Below are positions 20,818 to 27,591 of a stretch of DNA of 64,000 nt, piece by piece. The position numbers were made by a program, and so were the translations under genes. The notes beneath the pieces were generated by a model. That model had not been told where the DNA came from. It ran no database searches and saw nothing but the letters and a program-made list of their open reading frames with translations. The stretch is from a virus: IMG/VR virus record IMGVR_UViG_3300017917_001194, positions 22,397 to 86,396 of that record; one strand, given 5' to 3'. Every line of letters begins with the position of its first letter. The stretch's first letter is position 1.

Positions 20818-21111
20818 TTAGTTTGGTACCAATACAGTTCTATAGCAGTTACAACTAGCATCTACTATGGTTTCATAGTGGTAGCCATATGGTGCTACGG
20901 GTTGAGCAGGTGGATAATACACCGGCTGTGGTTGAACATAAACCGTTCTAGGTTGTGCGAGGGCATAACCCAATACGCCGCCTATCACTATCGGGGCGAT
21001 CCAATTCTGGCCTCCGTGGTGATGTGAATGGTTCCAATGATTCGGATTTGCCTGGCTTGAGTTCGCTATTAACATCATACTTGCAAAAAGCAGTGTGATA
21101 ACCTTTTTCAT
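20818..21111 (-). CDS. Exported Gly/His/Pro-rich small protein (97 aa)
   Basis: A clear signal peptide (MKKVITLLFASMMLIANSSQ-A) precedes a His-rich part (HWNHSHHHGGQNW), a glycine-zipper-like membrane segment (IAPIVIGGVLGYALAQP) and a Pro/Tyr-rich stretch. Two Cys near the end (ASCNCYRTV) may form a disulphide. The plan resembles small bacterial periplasmic proteins with a YMGG-type segment. Likely acts in the envelope. Confidence 0.7.
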   Translation of the reverse strand: MKKVITLLFASMMLIANSSQANPNHWNHSHHHGGQNWIAPIVIGGVLGYALAQPRTVYVQPQPVYYPPAQPVAPYGYHYETIVDASCNCYRTVLVPN

Positions 21112-21169
21112 AGTTGTTTTCCTTTGTGTGGCTCATACTATATTAACGCCTGCCCGCACGAAAAAGTTG

Positions 21170-21203
21170 ACAAGAAAAAGGCCCAATTAAGGGCCTTTTG
21201 GTT
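21170..21203 (-). terminator. Intrinsic terminator of the tmRNA unit
   Basis: Minus strand AAAAGGCCC, TTAATT loop region, GGGCCTTTTTC. It lies about 35 bases after the end of the tag-coding hairpin. Confidence 0.85.
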
Positions 21204-21490
21204 GTTTCTGTTACGAGGTAAGTCCTACCCTAAGCAGTGATTAAACTGCTAAAGTTTGGCGTTGTGCTGTACGAGCAGAGAATTTAACGTTCTTACCTGA
21301 AACAGTTACTTCGCCTTTAGATGCGTTTGCATTTACATTTATTTGCTTGGATTACGTCCATCGCCTCTCGTGTTGTCTGCTACAATACTAATTCGCCCGT
21401 CGAGTCTAAATCAGGCCCCTCATAAACATTCTACTTAAAATGCTTATGGTGGACCTGGGGAGGCACTGCCCCTCCCGTCCGAACAACCTT
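21204..21490 (-). ncRNA. ssrA: Circularly permuted tmRNA (ssrA)
   Basis: The 3' (acceptor) part comes first: TTCGGAC, a T-arm-like stem GGGAGG/CCTCCC, then CAGGTCC and ACCA (CCA at 21449-21447). After a 28-base spacer comes the 5' part, GGGCCTGATTTAGACTCGAC (from 21418), which pairs GGGCCTG with CAGGTCC including a G3-U70 alanine pair. Next is a tag frame (about 21330-21241) ending RTAQRQTLAV and a stop inside a hairpin (TTAGCAGTTTAATCACTGC), as in known tmRNAs. The acceptor part starts somewhere between 21510 and 21480. It rescues stalled ribosomes and tags peptides. The T-loop (GGCAGTG) is atypical. Confidence 0.85.
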
Positions 21491-21515
21491 TCTCTTCACT
21501 TCATACAACAATTCT

Positions 21516-21719
21516 TTACTCTCTACCCCAATCAATATGTGTCCAAATTCTATCATAAATGTAGTACGAACAAGTCCATACTATGTTAATAATGATAGCA
21601 GGTAATATTGCTTGCGTAGTACTTTGTCCAGTGATCAACAACATTACATAGGTGCTTAGTATAACCCAGCATCTGTAGATTAAAGTTTTTACTAATGTTC
21701 GCTTTTTCGTATCTTTCAT
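21516..21719 (-). CDS. DUF2061-like membrane protein (67 aa)
   Basis: The start at 21719 (MKDTKKRTLVKTLIYRCWVI) gives an ATGA overlap with the upstream gene; a longer frame is rejected. Two hydrophobic helices (WVILSTYVMLLITG, AILPAIIINIVWTCSYYIYD) and the ending RIWTHIDWG match the small DUF2061 inner-membrane family, of unknown function. The tmRNA follows directly. Confidence 0.8.
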   Translation of the reverse strand: MKDTKKRTLVKTLIYRCWVILSTYVMLLITGQSTTQAILPAIIINIVWTCSYYIYDRIWTHIDWGRE

Positions 21720-21922
21720 AATTCTTTTACCACTCCACGATAGCATAAAGGTATATACCACCACGGTTGACGTCTGGGTTTTGTTAGAGTATATTCTAAT
21801 ACCTTGCCGTTAGGACTTACCCAGGTATTATGGAATCCTAACCAAGTGCGACTACGATGCCAGCGAATACTTCCGCCCCAACGAAATCGCATCCATAACG
21901 CAAAAACCAAACAATTACACAT
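21716..21922 (-). CDS. Trp/Arg-rich small protein (68 aa)
   Basis: It begins MCNCLVFALWMRFRWGGSIR. It is unusually rich in Trp and Arg (RWHRSRTWLGFHNTWVSPNG, RRQPWWYIPLCYRG). A first gene behind a strong sigma70-like promoter and coupled to the membrane protein gene. It could be membrane-associated. No family recognised. Confidence 0.65.
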   Translation of the reverse strand: MCNCLVFALWMRFRWGGSIRWHRSRTWLGFHNTWVSPNGKVLEYTLTKPRRQPWWYIPLCYRGVVKEL

Positions 21923-22030
21923 GTGTTAATCTCCTACTATTATGTAGCGTATTTTACACGCCAAAGATTAACACAATATTAAATCTAGCCGACCCACCAC
22001 CAATTTTTTCTAAAATTGGAAACTATTACT

Positions 22031-22059
22031 AGTATATATGGTTACTGATTACTTGTCAA
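22031..22059 (-). promoter_or_regulatory. Consensus-like sigma70 promoter before the tmRNA operon
   Basis: Minus strand TTGACA, 17-base spacer, TATACT. Between it and the gene at 21922 lies a short AT-rich inverted repeat (CCAATTTT/AAAATTGG) that may be an operator or hairpin. Confidence 0.8.
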
Positions 22060-22068
22060 TTTGTATGA

Positions 22069-22797
22069 CTATTTCTTTTTATATTTAGGTAATATTCTAT
22101 GCATTGGCGGAACGGCAATGCTATCTGGAGGAACATCTTTCATTAGTGTAACTCCCATCCACACTGTGGATCCGGCACCGACTCTTAAAGGTATTCCTTT
22201 GTTATTAAATCCTCCAATGATTGTACTTCTGGCACCAATTTTCGCATGATCCTCAATGATAGCATTAGATATTAAACAACTTGATCCCAATGATACATTT
22301 CGGCCAATATATACGTCGTGGCCTATGTGCGAAGTGCAATCAAGTATGCAATGATCCCCGATGGTGATATTAGAACGTAATCCACTCCCGGGAGATATCA
22401 TAATGCCCTTGCCCATTTTAATGTTGTAACCGGGTGTATATGCACATGTAGGATCGATTAAATTAATTACATTAACTCCTGCGCGGTCTACTAGGTCTAT
22501 TCGATCCTTGCGTACTTGTTCATTATCGAGACCAATGTCATTTAAATGTTGACTACCAGTCCAAAAACTAGTTACGATAAAATCGCACTCTTCTCGCCAC
22601 TGTCTAGCCTGTTTATTTTCTGTATCTAATAGCCAATCTTCGTTTCCAATGATAGGAATGTCAAATACTGATTCGGTATTTCCGTAATAATATTTGTCTA
22701 AAATACCTAGAACTTTAATACCTAATCGATTAGTAATATGTATAGGAAGAGAAAAATCTCCCCTCACTCCAACAAAGATAACTGGTTTTTTATTCAT
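22069..22797 (-). CDS. Left-handed beta-helix acyltransferase, NeuD-like (242 aa)
   Basis: The N-terminal 110 residues form a sugar-acyltransferase-type Rossmann domain (KPVIFVGVRGDFSLPIHITN). After that come hexapeptide repeats (GKGIMISPGSGLRSNITIGD, HCILDCTSHIGHDVYIGRNV, SLGSSCLISNAIIEDHAKIG) with the catalytic His likely in TSHIGHD. This is the plan of NeuD/PglD acetyl-CoA-dependent sugar O- or N-acyltransferases. It overlaps the ketoacyl-synthase-like gene by 8 nt, so an unusual acyl group could be added. Confidence 0.82.
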   Translation of the reverse strand: MNKKPVIFVGVRGDFSLPIHITNRLGIKVLGILDKYYYGNTESVFDIPIIGNEDWLLDTENKQARQWREECDFIVTSFWTGSQHLNDIGLDNEQVRKDRIDLVDRAGVNVINLIDPTCAYTPGYNIKMGKGIMISPGSGLRSNITIGDHCILDCTSHIGHDVYIGRNVSLGSSCLISNAIIEDHAKIGARSTIIGGFNNKGIPLRVGAGSTVWMGVTLMKDVPPDSIAVPPMHRILPKYKKK

Positions 22798-23272
22798 AAT
22801 CTTTGCTCACTATCACTGATGCACATCGTCCACCAAACCCATAACTATTTTTAATAAAACTGTTACAATGCTTTTCTAAATTTTCAGTTAACAACGCTGG
22901 ATCATCGGCTAATGGATTGGTTAGCCCAAATGTTCTTGGAATGATATTATATTCTAAACTAGCTAAACCATAAATTAATTCAAGGGCACCACATGCCCCT
23001 AGTGCATGTCCTATTTTGGCTTTTGCTGAATACATGGGTACACCTGGCAGATATTTTTTCATTACACGATATTCTATATCGTCACCTAATACTGTTGCTG
23101 TTGCATGGGCACTAATGAAATCAACTGTATTCATACCTGCTTCTTTTAAGGCTTGACTAACAGACATTTCTGCCGCTATTTCATTTAAGCCGGTTAAATT
23201 TTCAAAGCAAGTTTTATAGTCGTTGCCTAGTGAATCAACAATGCCTACTCCGGTGATAGCGACTCTTGTCAT
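22790..23272 (-). CDS. Miniature ketoacyl-synthase-like protein lacking the Cys half (160 aa)
   Basis: Residues 1-32 match the start of FabF-type synthases (MTRVAITGVGIVDSLGNDYK). The chain then jumps straight to the C-terminal part: EAGMNTVDFISAHATATVLG (H56), YSAKAKIGHALGACGALELI (K84, H89) and NSYGFGGRCASVIVS. The family is about 410 residues; the central 240, holding the nucleophilic Cys, are missing with no frameshift. Both catalytic His and the Lys remain with normal spacing. It is coupled by ATGA to the gene before it. It may be a decarboxylating or structural partner, not a condensing enzyme. Confidence 0.8.
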   Translation of the reverse strand: MTRVAITGVGIVDSLGNDYKTCFENLTGLNEIAAEMSVSQALKEAGMNTVDFISAHATATVLGDDIEYRVMKKYLPGVPMYSAKAKIGHALGACGALELIYGLASLEYNIIPRTFGLTNPLADDPALLTENLEKHCNSFIKNSYGFGGRCASVIVSKDYE

Positions 23273-23877
23273 ACAGCCATCTCACGATCAAAACGACCGG
23301 ATTCTATGTAATCAAATAGTTCAGGGCGGAATCGTATACTCAATGCAATACGCACAAGACCATGATTGACAATAGGTGCATGCGGAACGTAAACATTAAT
23401 CCAGTGAGGAATCCAACTATCACATCGGCCGATTTCTTTAGCTGTGTCATCCTTAACGGCTAAGGCGTGATTAACATAGATATTTTCTCCTAGTTTGCCA
23501 TTCATTGTTTCTCTTGGCAATACTTCTGCTTCGTAAAAACCAGTATATGAATCTTCGCAGTTAGCCACTGGCAAATTTAAAGCGATGTTTCTTGCTTTCC
23601 ACAATGGAAAGTCTCTATGTATAGCATAATGTTTATTTGGTTTAACTAGAATAAGAGCGTTTTCGGCCATGCGATCTTCAAGATCCCAACTTTGAATTAG
23701 ATGTATAATATTAGGACAATTTGTTCTTAAATCATCATGTGAAACTGGAATGAAGTGTGTGTCATTGAATTGATCTAAGTCAGGCATGACAGCCTGTCTC
23801 AATTGCTCAAGATCTGTGCGATAATCTTCAATATTAATTTTAGCTGGTCTGTATAACCACTCTACTTGTTTTCTCAT
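23269..23877 (-). CDS. 2-oxoglutarate dioxygenase / Asp-hydroxylase-like protein (202 aa)
   Basis: Candidate iron-binding pattern: H-x-D in KHYAIHRDFPLWKARNIALN and a distal His in APIVNHGLVRIALSIRFRPE with the following Arg. This is the beta-hydroxylase-like fold seen in several proteins of this phage. It is the first gene of a three-gene operon with the mini ketoacyl synthase and the acyltransferase, behind a sigma70-like promoter. Substrate unknown; the operon may make one small modified metabolite or glycan group. Confidence 0.65.
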   Translation of the reverse strand: MRKQVEWLYRPAKINIEDYRTDLEQLRQAVMPDLDQFNDTHFIPVSHDDLRTNCPNIIHLIQSWDLEDRMAENALILVKPNKHYAIHRDFPLWKARNIALNLPVANCEDSYTGFYEAEVLPRETMNGKLGENIYVNHALAVKDDTAKEIGRCDSWIPHWINVYVPHAPIVNHGLVRIALSIRFRPELFDYIESGRFDREMAV

Positions 23878-23899
23878 TGGATTGCCTTTTTAATAATTA

Positions 23900-23928
23900 A
23901 TTTTATATTATTTTTTTGTAATTGTCAA
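23900..23928 (-). promoter_or_regulatory. Sigma70-like promoter
   Basis: Minus strand TTGACA, 17 bases, TAAAAT, within a very AT-rich stretch. Confidence 0.62.
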
Positions 23929-23936
23929 TGCTTGTA

Positions 23937-24045
23937 GAGTATCTACGCACGGCTGGCGTTCTAAGCGTTACACGTTAGTAAAGTGGTCGAACCACAGGCG
24001 TCATTTTGAAAGCCGACGTCGGAGAATCCGGCGTTGCAAGAGTAT
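23937..24045. other. Structured intergenic region
   Basis: The stretch holds GTGG/CCAC around TCGAA, a perfect palindrome CCGACGTCGG and a GCCG...CGGC pairing. It is GC-richer than its surroundings and has no reading frame. A small RNA, a terminator variant or a tRNA-like remnant are all possible. Confidence 0.3.
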
Positions 24046-24051
24046 TTAGTC

Positions 24052-24423
24052 TTAGACTACAGTCCAACCAAGTTTTAGCAAATCTTCACGTATTTCATCA
24101 GTAACAGTACTTTCTTTAACATACTGGTTTTCTTCGTAGTAACTCGCAGGATCTACATCACCGGCACCAAATCCTCCCATGCCACTACAGTAATAATCCA
24201 TGTAGTCCTCGTCACAGTCACGTAGAGTAGCCACAACACCGCCAGCGGCACGCCAACTACAGGCCCAAGTGTTATCAGCTAGCACTTGCCAGACATCTTG
24301 CTTTTGGAATTCGTTATTACACATGGCCGCATACAAATTTTGAGCATAGGACTTTGATGATTTCACTTTCGTGCGAAACCATTCACTTTCCATCATGTCA
24401 GTCTGCATACTATAATGTGTCAT
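24052..24423 (-). CDS. Hypothetical protein (123 aa)
   Basis: I chose the start at 24423 (MTHYSMQTDMMESEWFRTKV) because the longer frame enters tRNA-Met. The protein has a helical first half (SSKSYAQNLYAAMCNNEFQK), a central W/C-rich part (NTWACSWRAAGGVVATLRDC) and a Gly/Tyr-rich acidic region (DEDYMDYYCSGMGGFGAGDV). No known family, though it looks like a full globular protein. Confidence 0.68.
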   Translation of the reverse strand: MTHYSMQTDMMESEWFRTKVKSSKSYAQNLYAAMCNNEFQKQDVWQVLADNTWACSWRAAGGVVATLRDCDEDYMDYYCSGMGGFGAGDVDPASYYEENQYVKESTVTDEIREDLLKLGWTVV

Positions 24424-24431
24424 ATTAAATT

Positions 24432-24507
24432 TGGTGGGCGGAGCAGGACTTGCACCCACACTCCCCGAATTATGAGTTCGACGCTTTACTGTTTAAGCTA
24501 TCCGCCC
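24432..24507 (-). tRNA. tRNA-Met-type (CAT), separate from the array
   Basis: Acceptor GGGCGGA/CTCCGCC-like; loop CTCATAA on a CGAA/TTCG stem; CCA encoded. The T-loop GTGCAAG is atypical. It lies 4.6 kb from the main array and its 5' half is read as the end of the endonuclease gene. Confidence 0.85.
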
Positions 24508-25192
24508 TAAAACTATTGTTTCTAATTTGCTTAATTTCTTGTTCTTTGATTATACACAGTTTCTTAGGAAATTGCGACCATTTTGAACGATCTCTTTCTG
24601 TTTCATACCCCTTAACCTCTACATATAAGTTTAGTGATTCTATATAAAAGTCTGGAAAATATCTTCTGACACCGTTCCACTCATATTCGAATGATTCACT
24701 GGGTCTCTTTGGATCTAGTCCGTTTTCTTTTGCCCAGAGATAAAAATCAACCTCCCATTGACCCTGAAATTTTATACCATCTACAATTATTTGTTTTGTT
24801 CTTCCTCGATTTGATGATGTATATGCTTCAGGATTATTTTCCACTGCTTTTTTCATTGACAATCGATGTTTTTCTCTAATGGACTGATTTGCCCATTGTG
24901 TTTTATTTTGTTCTATAGTCGCTTGTCTTATTTTTGTTCTGCCACTGTCTGTTAAAACTTCCATTATTCTGTTAGGATTTTTTGGACATCGGCGTGTATG
25001 ATTACTCAATGCACTCTTTGTTTCGTATATTTTTTGACAATGAATACACGGAGTCGGAGGTATTATCGGATTTTTGAAATTAGATTTATTGTAAGACATA
25101 TCTAATCTAAGTGGATTTAAACTACAACGAATCTCGTGCTGTATTTTTGATTTCAGACTCTTTGCTGATTTTTGACAATATTGGCAGAACAT
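24470..25192 (-). CDS. Zinc-finger PD-(D/E)XK/Vsr-like homing endonuclease (240 aa)
   Basis: Two C2H2-type fingers (CQYCQKSAKS...H, CIHCQKIYETKSALSNHTRR) are followed by a nuclease core FQGQWEVDFYLWAKENGLDP with YFPDFYIESLNLYVEVKGYE, giving the E, D and E-x-K order of PD-(D/E)XK nucleases. Its last 12 codons lie in tRNA-Met and its stop codon TAA is in the tRNA anticodon loop, so it is inserted tightly at the tRNA 5' end. A late-type box lies upstream. Confidence 0.83.
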   Translation of the reverse strand: MFCQYCQKSAKSLKSKIQHEIRCSLNPLRLDMSYNKSNFKNPIIPPTPCIHCQKIYETKSALSNHTRRCPKNPNRIMEVLTDSGRTKIRQATIEQNKTQWANQSIREKHRLSMKKAVENNPEAYTSSNRGRTKQIIVDGIKFQGQWEVDFYLWAKENGLDPKRPSESFEYEWNGVRRYFPDFYIESLNLYVEVKGYETERDRSKWSQFPKKLCIIKEQEIKQIRNNSFRADSLNSKASNS

Positions 25193-25210
25193 TTTTATCT
25201 CCTATAAGTT

Positions 25211-25218
25211 TATTTATC
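25211..25218 (-). promoter_or_regulatory. Late-like box (GATAAATA)
   Basis: About 20 bases upstream of the endonuclease gene starting at 25192, followed by AGGAG. Confidence 0.5.
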
Positions 25219-25244
25219 ATAGGAGTCGTTTGCTTTAACTAAAA

Positions 25245-25631
25245 TTAGTTATAGTTGTCAAGAAACTTGTTTAAGTTTCCATACAGTCTGGCCATCATAG
25301 CTTCTTTGGAACCAAAGAATATGATTTGTTTTGGTATTTTCTTTTTGACTTCAATGTAGTAAGGCATTTGAAGTTTTCGATCTAGTTTAAGTATGGTCAT
25401 GCGATCGAATGTTTCCCAATTGATTTCCATTGAGTAACTTTCAAGATCCATGACCTTTTTGAATGTGAAATAACCCAAATCGGTTAGACGTAGACCTCCA
25501 CTAGCTCGAATGTTGTACCACCATATCTTCATAGCGGTGTTAGCATCCATTTCGCTACCGTCGGGTAGCTTAGATATGATTACTTCTGTAAGTTTGAGTT
25601 TGTCGCGCACATCAAGGATATACCTGGTCAC
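25245..25631 (-). CDS. Conserved-looking hypothetical protein (128 aa)
   Basis: It begins MTRYILDVRDKLKLTEVIIS. It contains a compact mixed fold: KIWWYNIRASGGLRLTDLGY, FKKVMDLESYSMEINWETFD, and a C-terminal PYYIEVKKKIPKQIIFFGSK. The pattern GLRLTDLG-YFTFKK recalls small phage proteins linked to replication, but I cannot name a family. It overlaps the upstream gene by 20 nt, so they are co-translated. Confidence 0.7.
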   Translation of the reverse strand: MTRYILDVRDKLKLTEVIISKLPDGSEMDANTAMKIWWYNIRASGGLRLTDLGYFTFKKVMDLESYSMEINWETFDRMTILKLDRKLQMPYYIEVKKKIPKQIIFFGSKEAMMARLYGNLNKFLDNYN

Positions 25632-25899
25632 CCTGCTTGAGCAGTACTACGGTGAACTTGTCAGTTTTGAATTGTGTGTTTAACTTCTTGGCCAAGTTGA
25701 TAGCATGGCCCGGGTTAGAGAAACTAACCTTTTTGTACTTAGGTCCAGGATACTGAACTAGTAGGTTAGATGTTTTGAGATTAATGGGTTGACCAGAGTA
25801 AAATACGGCCCAAGTACCTTCACTAGCTAATACCTGTTCGGTCTTATATGTGGTTTTATTAGTTTGCTCAATAAGAACTATTGGTTTAGGGCGAGACAT
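25612..25899 (-). CDS. Hypothetical protein (95 aa)
   Basis: A beta-rich protein (KPIVLIEQTNKTTYKTEQVL, EGTWAVFYSGQPINLKTSNL) with a helix (NPGHAINLAKKLNTQF) and a final strand (KFTVVLLKQGDQVYP). It partners with the 128-residue gene downstream. The endonuclease gene at 25886 has been inserted at its start and overlaps it by 14 nt. Confidence 0.7.
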   Translation of the reverse strand: MSRPKPIVLIEQTNKTTYKTEQVLASEGTWAVFYSGQPINLKTSNLLVQYPGPKYKKVSFSNPGHAINLAKKLNTQFKTDKFTVVLLKQGDQVYP

Positions 25900-26548
25900 G
25901 TAGTAATCCCTTTAATTGTTTACAATTACTTCCGTGCCAACGGACATAATTAGTTTTCTGTGTAGTTAACCCACAATGTTCACAAGTAATTTGATTGTGT
26001 GGTTTATGACAAGGATGATTATCACCTTGCTTTGCTTTGCTTATTTTAGATCTACTTTCGGCAGACTTTGTTTTACCGTACGCAGGATGTAAATTGCCAG
26101 TTTTTCCAAATAATCCATTTGCTGGTCCAAATTTTGTAGATTTAGTAATAGACTCGGCTGTATGTTTCTTTCCATAAAACGGATTATTAGATCCGGTGCG
26201 TGTGCCTTTTAATGCATTTTGTATTTTTTGACGAGTTTCTTTACTTACTGTACTACCTGCTGTAGTAAAGTTGCCATCGCCGTTATGTAAATTAAAGCTA
26301 TATGGATCATTTTTAGCATCTAATATATCTAAATAATCTGCCTCAAGTTTACGAATATATGTTGGATCACCAATGGCCAATATTTCATGAGTCCAGTCGT
26401 TGTAGGTTTCTAGTATAAGAGATTTAATTTTACTTGAACAAATATAACCGTCAGCTGGATGACACCCACGTTTTGTACGTGATCTAATATACCATTTAGA
26501 TGTCGAATGTTGGGTCCATTTATATAGGTACGCCTGTGTATTACTCAT
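25886..26548 (-). CDS. GIY-YIG homing endonuclease, Seg-like (220 aa)
   Basis: The N-terminus AYLYKWTQHSTSKWYIRSRT is a divergent GIY-YIG start, followed by the conserved Arg-rich and Glu-containing parts (ILETYNDWTHEILA, YIRKLEADYL). The centre has NUMOD3-type repeats (NNPFYGKKHTAESITKS, NGLFGKTGN, HPAYGKTKSAESRSKISKAK) and a zinc finger at the end (CEHCGLTTQKTNYVRWH). This is the T4 Seg-type plan. It has its own late box and inserted between two small phage genes. Confidence 0.88.
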   Translation of the reverse strand: MSNTQAYLYKWTQHSTSKWYIRSRTKRGCHPADGYICSSKIKSLILETYNDWTHEILAIGDPTYIRKLEADYLDILDAKNDPYSFNLHNGDGNFTTAGSTVSKETRQKIQNALKGTRTGSNNPFYGKKHTAESITKSTKFGPANGLFGKTGNLHPAYGKTKSAESRSKISKAKQGDNHPCHKPHNQITCEHCGLTTQKTNYVRWHGSNCKQLKGLLHVSP

Positions 26549-26553
26549 ACATT

Positions 26554-26561
26554 TATTTATG
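26554..26561 (-). promoter_or_regulatory. T4-late-like box (CATAAATA)
   Basis: Just before the GIY-YIG gene at 26548. The surrounding GCATAAATAAATG is identical to that before the HNH gene at 13841. Confidence 0.55.
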
Positions 26562-26577
26562 CCAAAATATAGGTATA

Positions 26578-26787
26578 TTATTTGAAACTGCCACCGTCCA
26601 TATTGACTGTAATAACCTGATCATCGGCATTGTTTTTAGGTTGTGTGCGTAGTTCTTCCAAGGCCAGCAACAACTTGGTAATGTCAGTGTGTAGGTCCTT
26701 AGCATCTTTAATGCTCATGATATAGTCTTTCTGACCACGAGCCTCAAAGCCTTGAATACGTTCTACAAATCGTTGAATGTGTATCAT
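26578..26787 (-). CDS. Small hypothetical protein (69 aa)
   Basis: It begins MIHIQRFVERIQGFEARGQK and is mostly helical (SIKDAKDLHTDITKLLLALE), ending with a short strand (QVITVNMDGGSFK). Coupled by ATGA to the MazG-like gene, with which it probably works or is co-regulated. No family recognised. Confidence 0.68.
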   Translation of the reverse strand: MIHIQRFVERIQGFEARGQKDYIMSIKDAKDLHTDITKLLLALEELRTQPKNNADDQVITVNMDGGSFK

Positions 26788-27152
26788 TCGTTAGGCATCC
26801 TTGTGAATGGTTCTAAGTTAGGTGGTTGCCACCCTTCTGGTTTCAAAACTTTTCCATCTTCACGCTTACGAACCTTGCCTGTAGCAGGATCAATCTTGGC
26901 AAAGTTAGTACGCATGACTTCGTTCCATGCCGCTTCGGCATTAGCACCTAGACTATGTATAGCACCAATAGTGACAACAAGAATATCGATAAGTGCGTCA
27001 AGATCATCGACAATATTATCGCTTTCGCATAGTTCATCGAATTCCTCTCTAATTAAATTACAATACATTTGATACTGCTGTAAGTCTTGTTTGCCCACTG
27101 TTTGGTCGCAGGCTGCCATAAATTTCCATTGGTCTAAAAAAGGATTAGTCAT
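26784..27152 (-). CDS. MazG-like NTP pyrophosphohydrolase (122 aa)
   Basis: An all-alpha nucleotide pyrophosphatase of the MazG/PRA-PH kind. The metal-binding pattern is EEFDELCESDNIVDDLDALI (E-x2-E then D-x2-D), with helices before and after. Such enzymes cleave (d)NTPs or ppGpp-like alarmones to monophosphates; in phages they may cleanse the nucleotide pool or manage the stringent response. It lies in the operon with the 5'-3' nuclease. Confidence 0.8.
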   Translation of the reverse strand: MTNPFLDQWKFMAACDQTVGKQDLQQYQMYCNLIREEFDELCESDNIVDDLDALIDILVVTIGAIHSLGANAEAAWNEVMRTNFAKIDPATGKVRKREDGKVLKPEGWQPPNLEPFTRMPNE

Positions 27153-27591
27153 TTGTGCTCGCTTGTTCTTTAGTGTGAAATGGTCCGTGGAAGTCGTAAC
27201 GTTCCAGGGCGATTAGTTTTGGATCTTGAACGATTTTCCACTTGCGTCCACGCTTGACCGTGTACCATCCTGCGGCAAACCATGATTTAGATTTCTTAGT
27301 TTTTGTATACAGTGGTAACTGTTGTTGTACGTCCCATACTGGATTGTGTACACGTGATGCCGCTGGATATCCGTGTACGCTGTGTGTATCAGGTTTGCTG
27401 GATTTTACTTGATCAACAAATTGAATGTTAGCACGTTGCGCCGCCATTCTAATTGTTTTGTACTGCTCAACTTGATTGTTGATTGTAACTTGAAAGCCAC
27501 CACCTGTGGCTTCAATGTTACCAACTTTTTCGTTGTCTTGCTGTAGTATCCAAAACTTCTTGTCTATTACAGGTTTAGCTACGATTGTCAT
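27145..27591 (-). CDS. Conserved-looking hypothetical protein (148 aa)
   Basis: A two-part protein. The first 60 residues form strands (FWILQQDNEKVGNIEATGGG, FQVTINNQVEQYKTIRMAAQ). After a polar linker comes a W-rich second part (SKSWFAAGWYTVKRGRKWKI, ALERYDFHGPFHTKEQA). It is coupled to the nuclease gene by a 17-nt overlap and to the MazG gene by 8 nt, suggesting a replication-linked role. No named family. Confidence 0.7.
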   Translation of the reverse strand: MTIVAKPVIDKKFWILQQDNEKVGNIEATGGGFQVTINNQVEQYKTIRMAAQRANIQFVDQVKSSKPDTHSVHGYPAASRVHNPVWDVQQQLPLYTKTKKSKSWFAAGWYTVKRGRKWKIVQDPKLIALERYDFHGPFHTKEQASTND

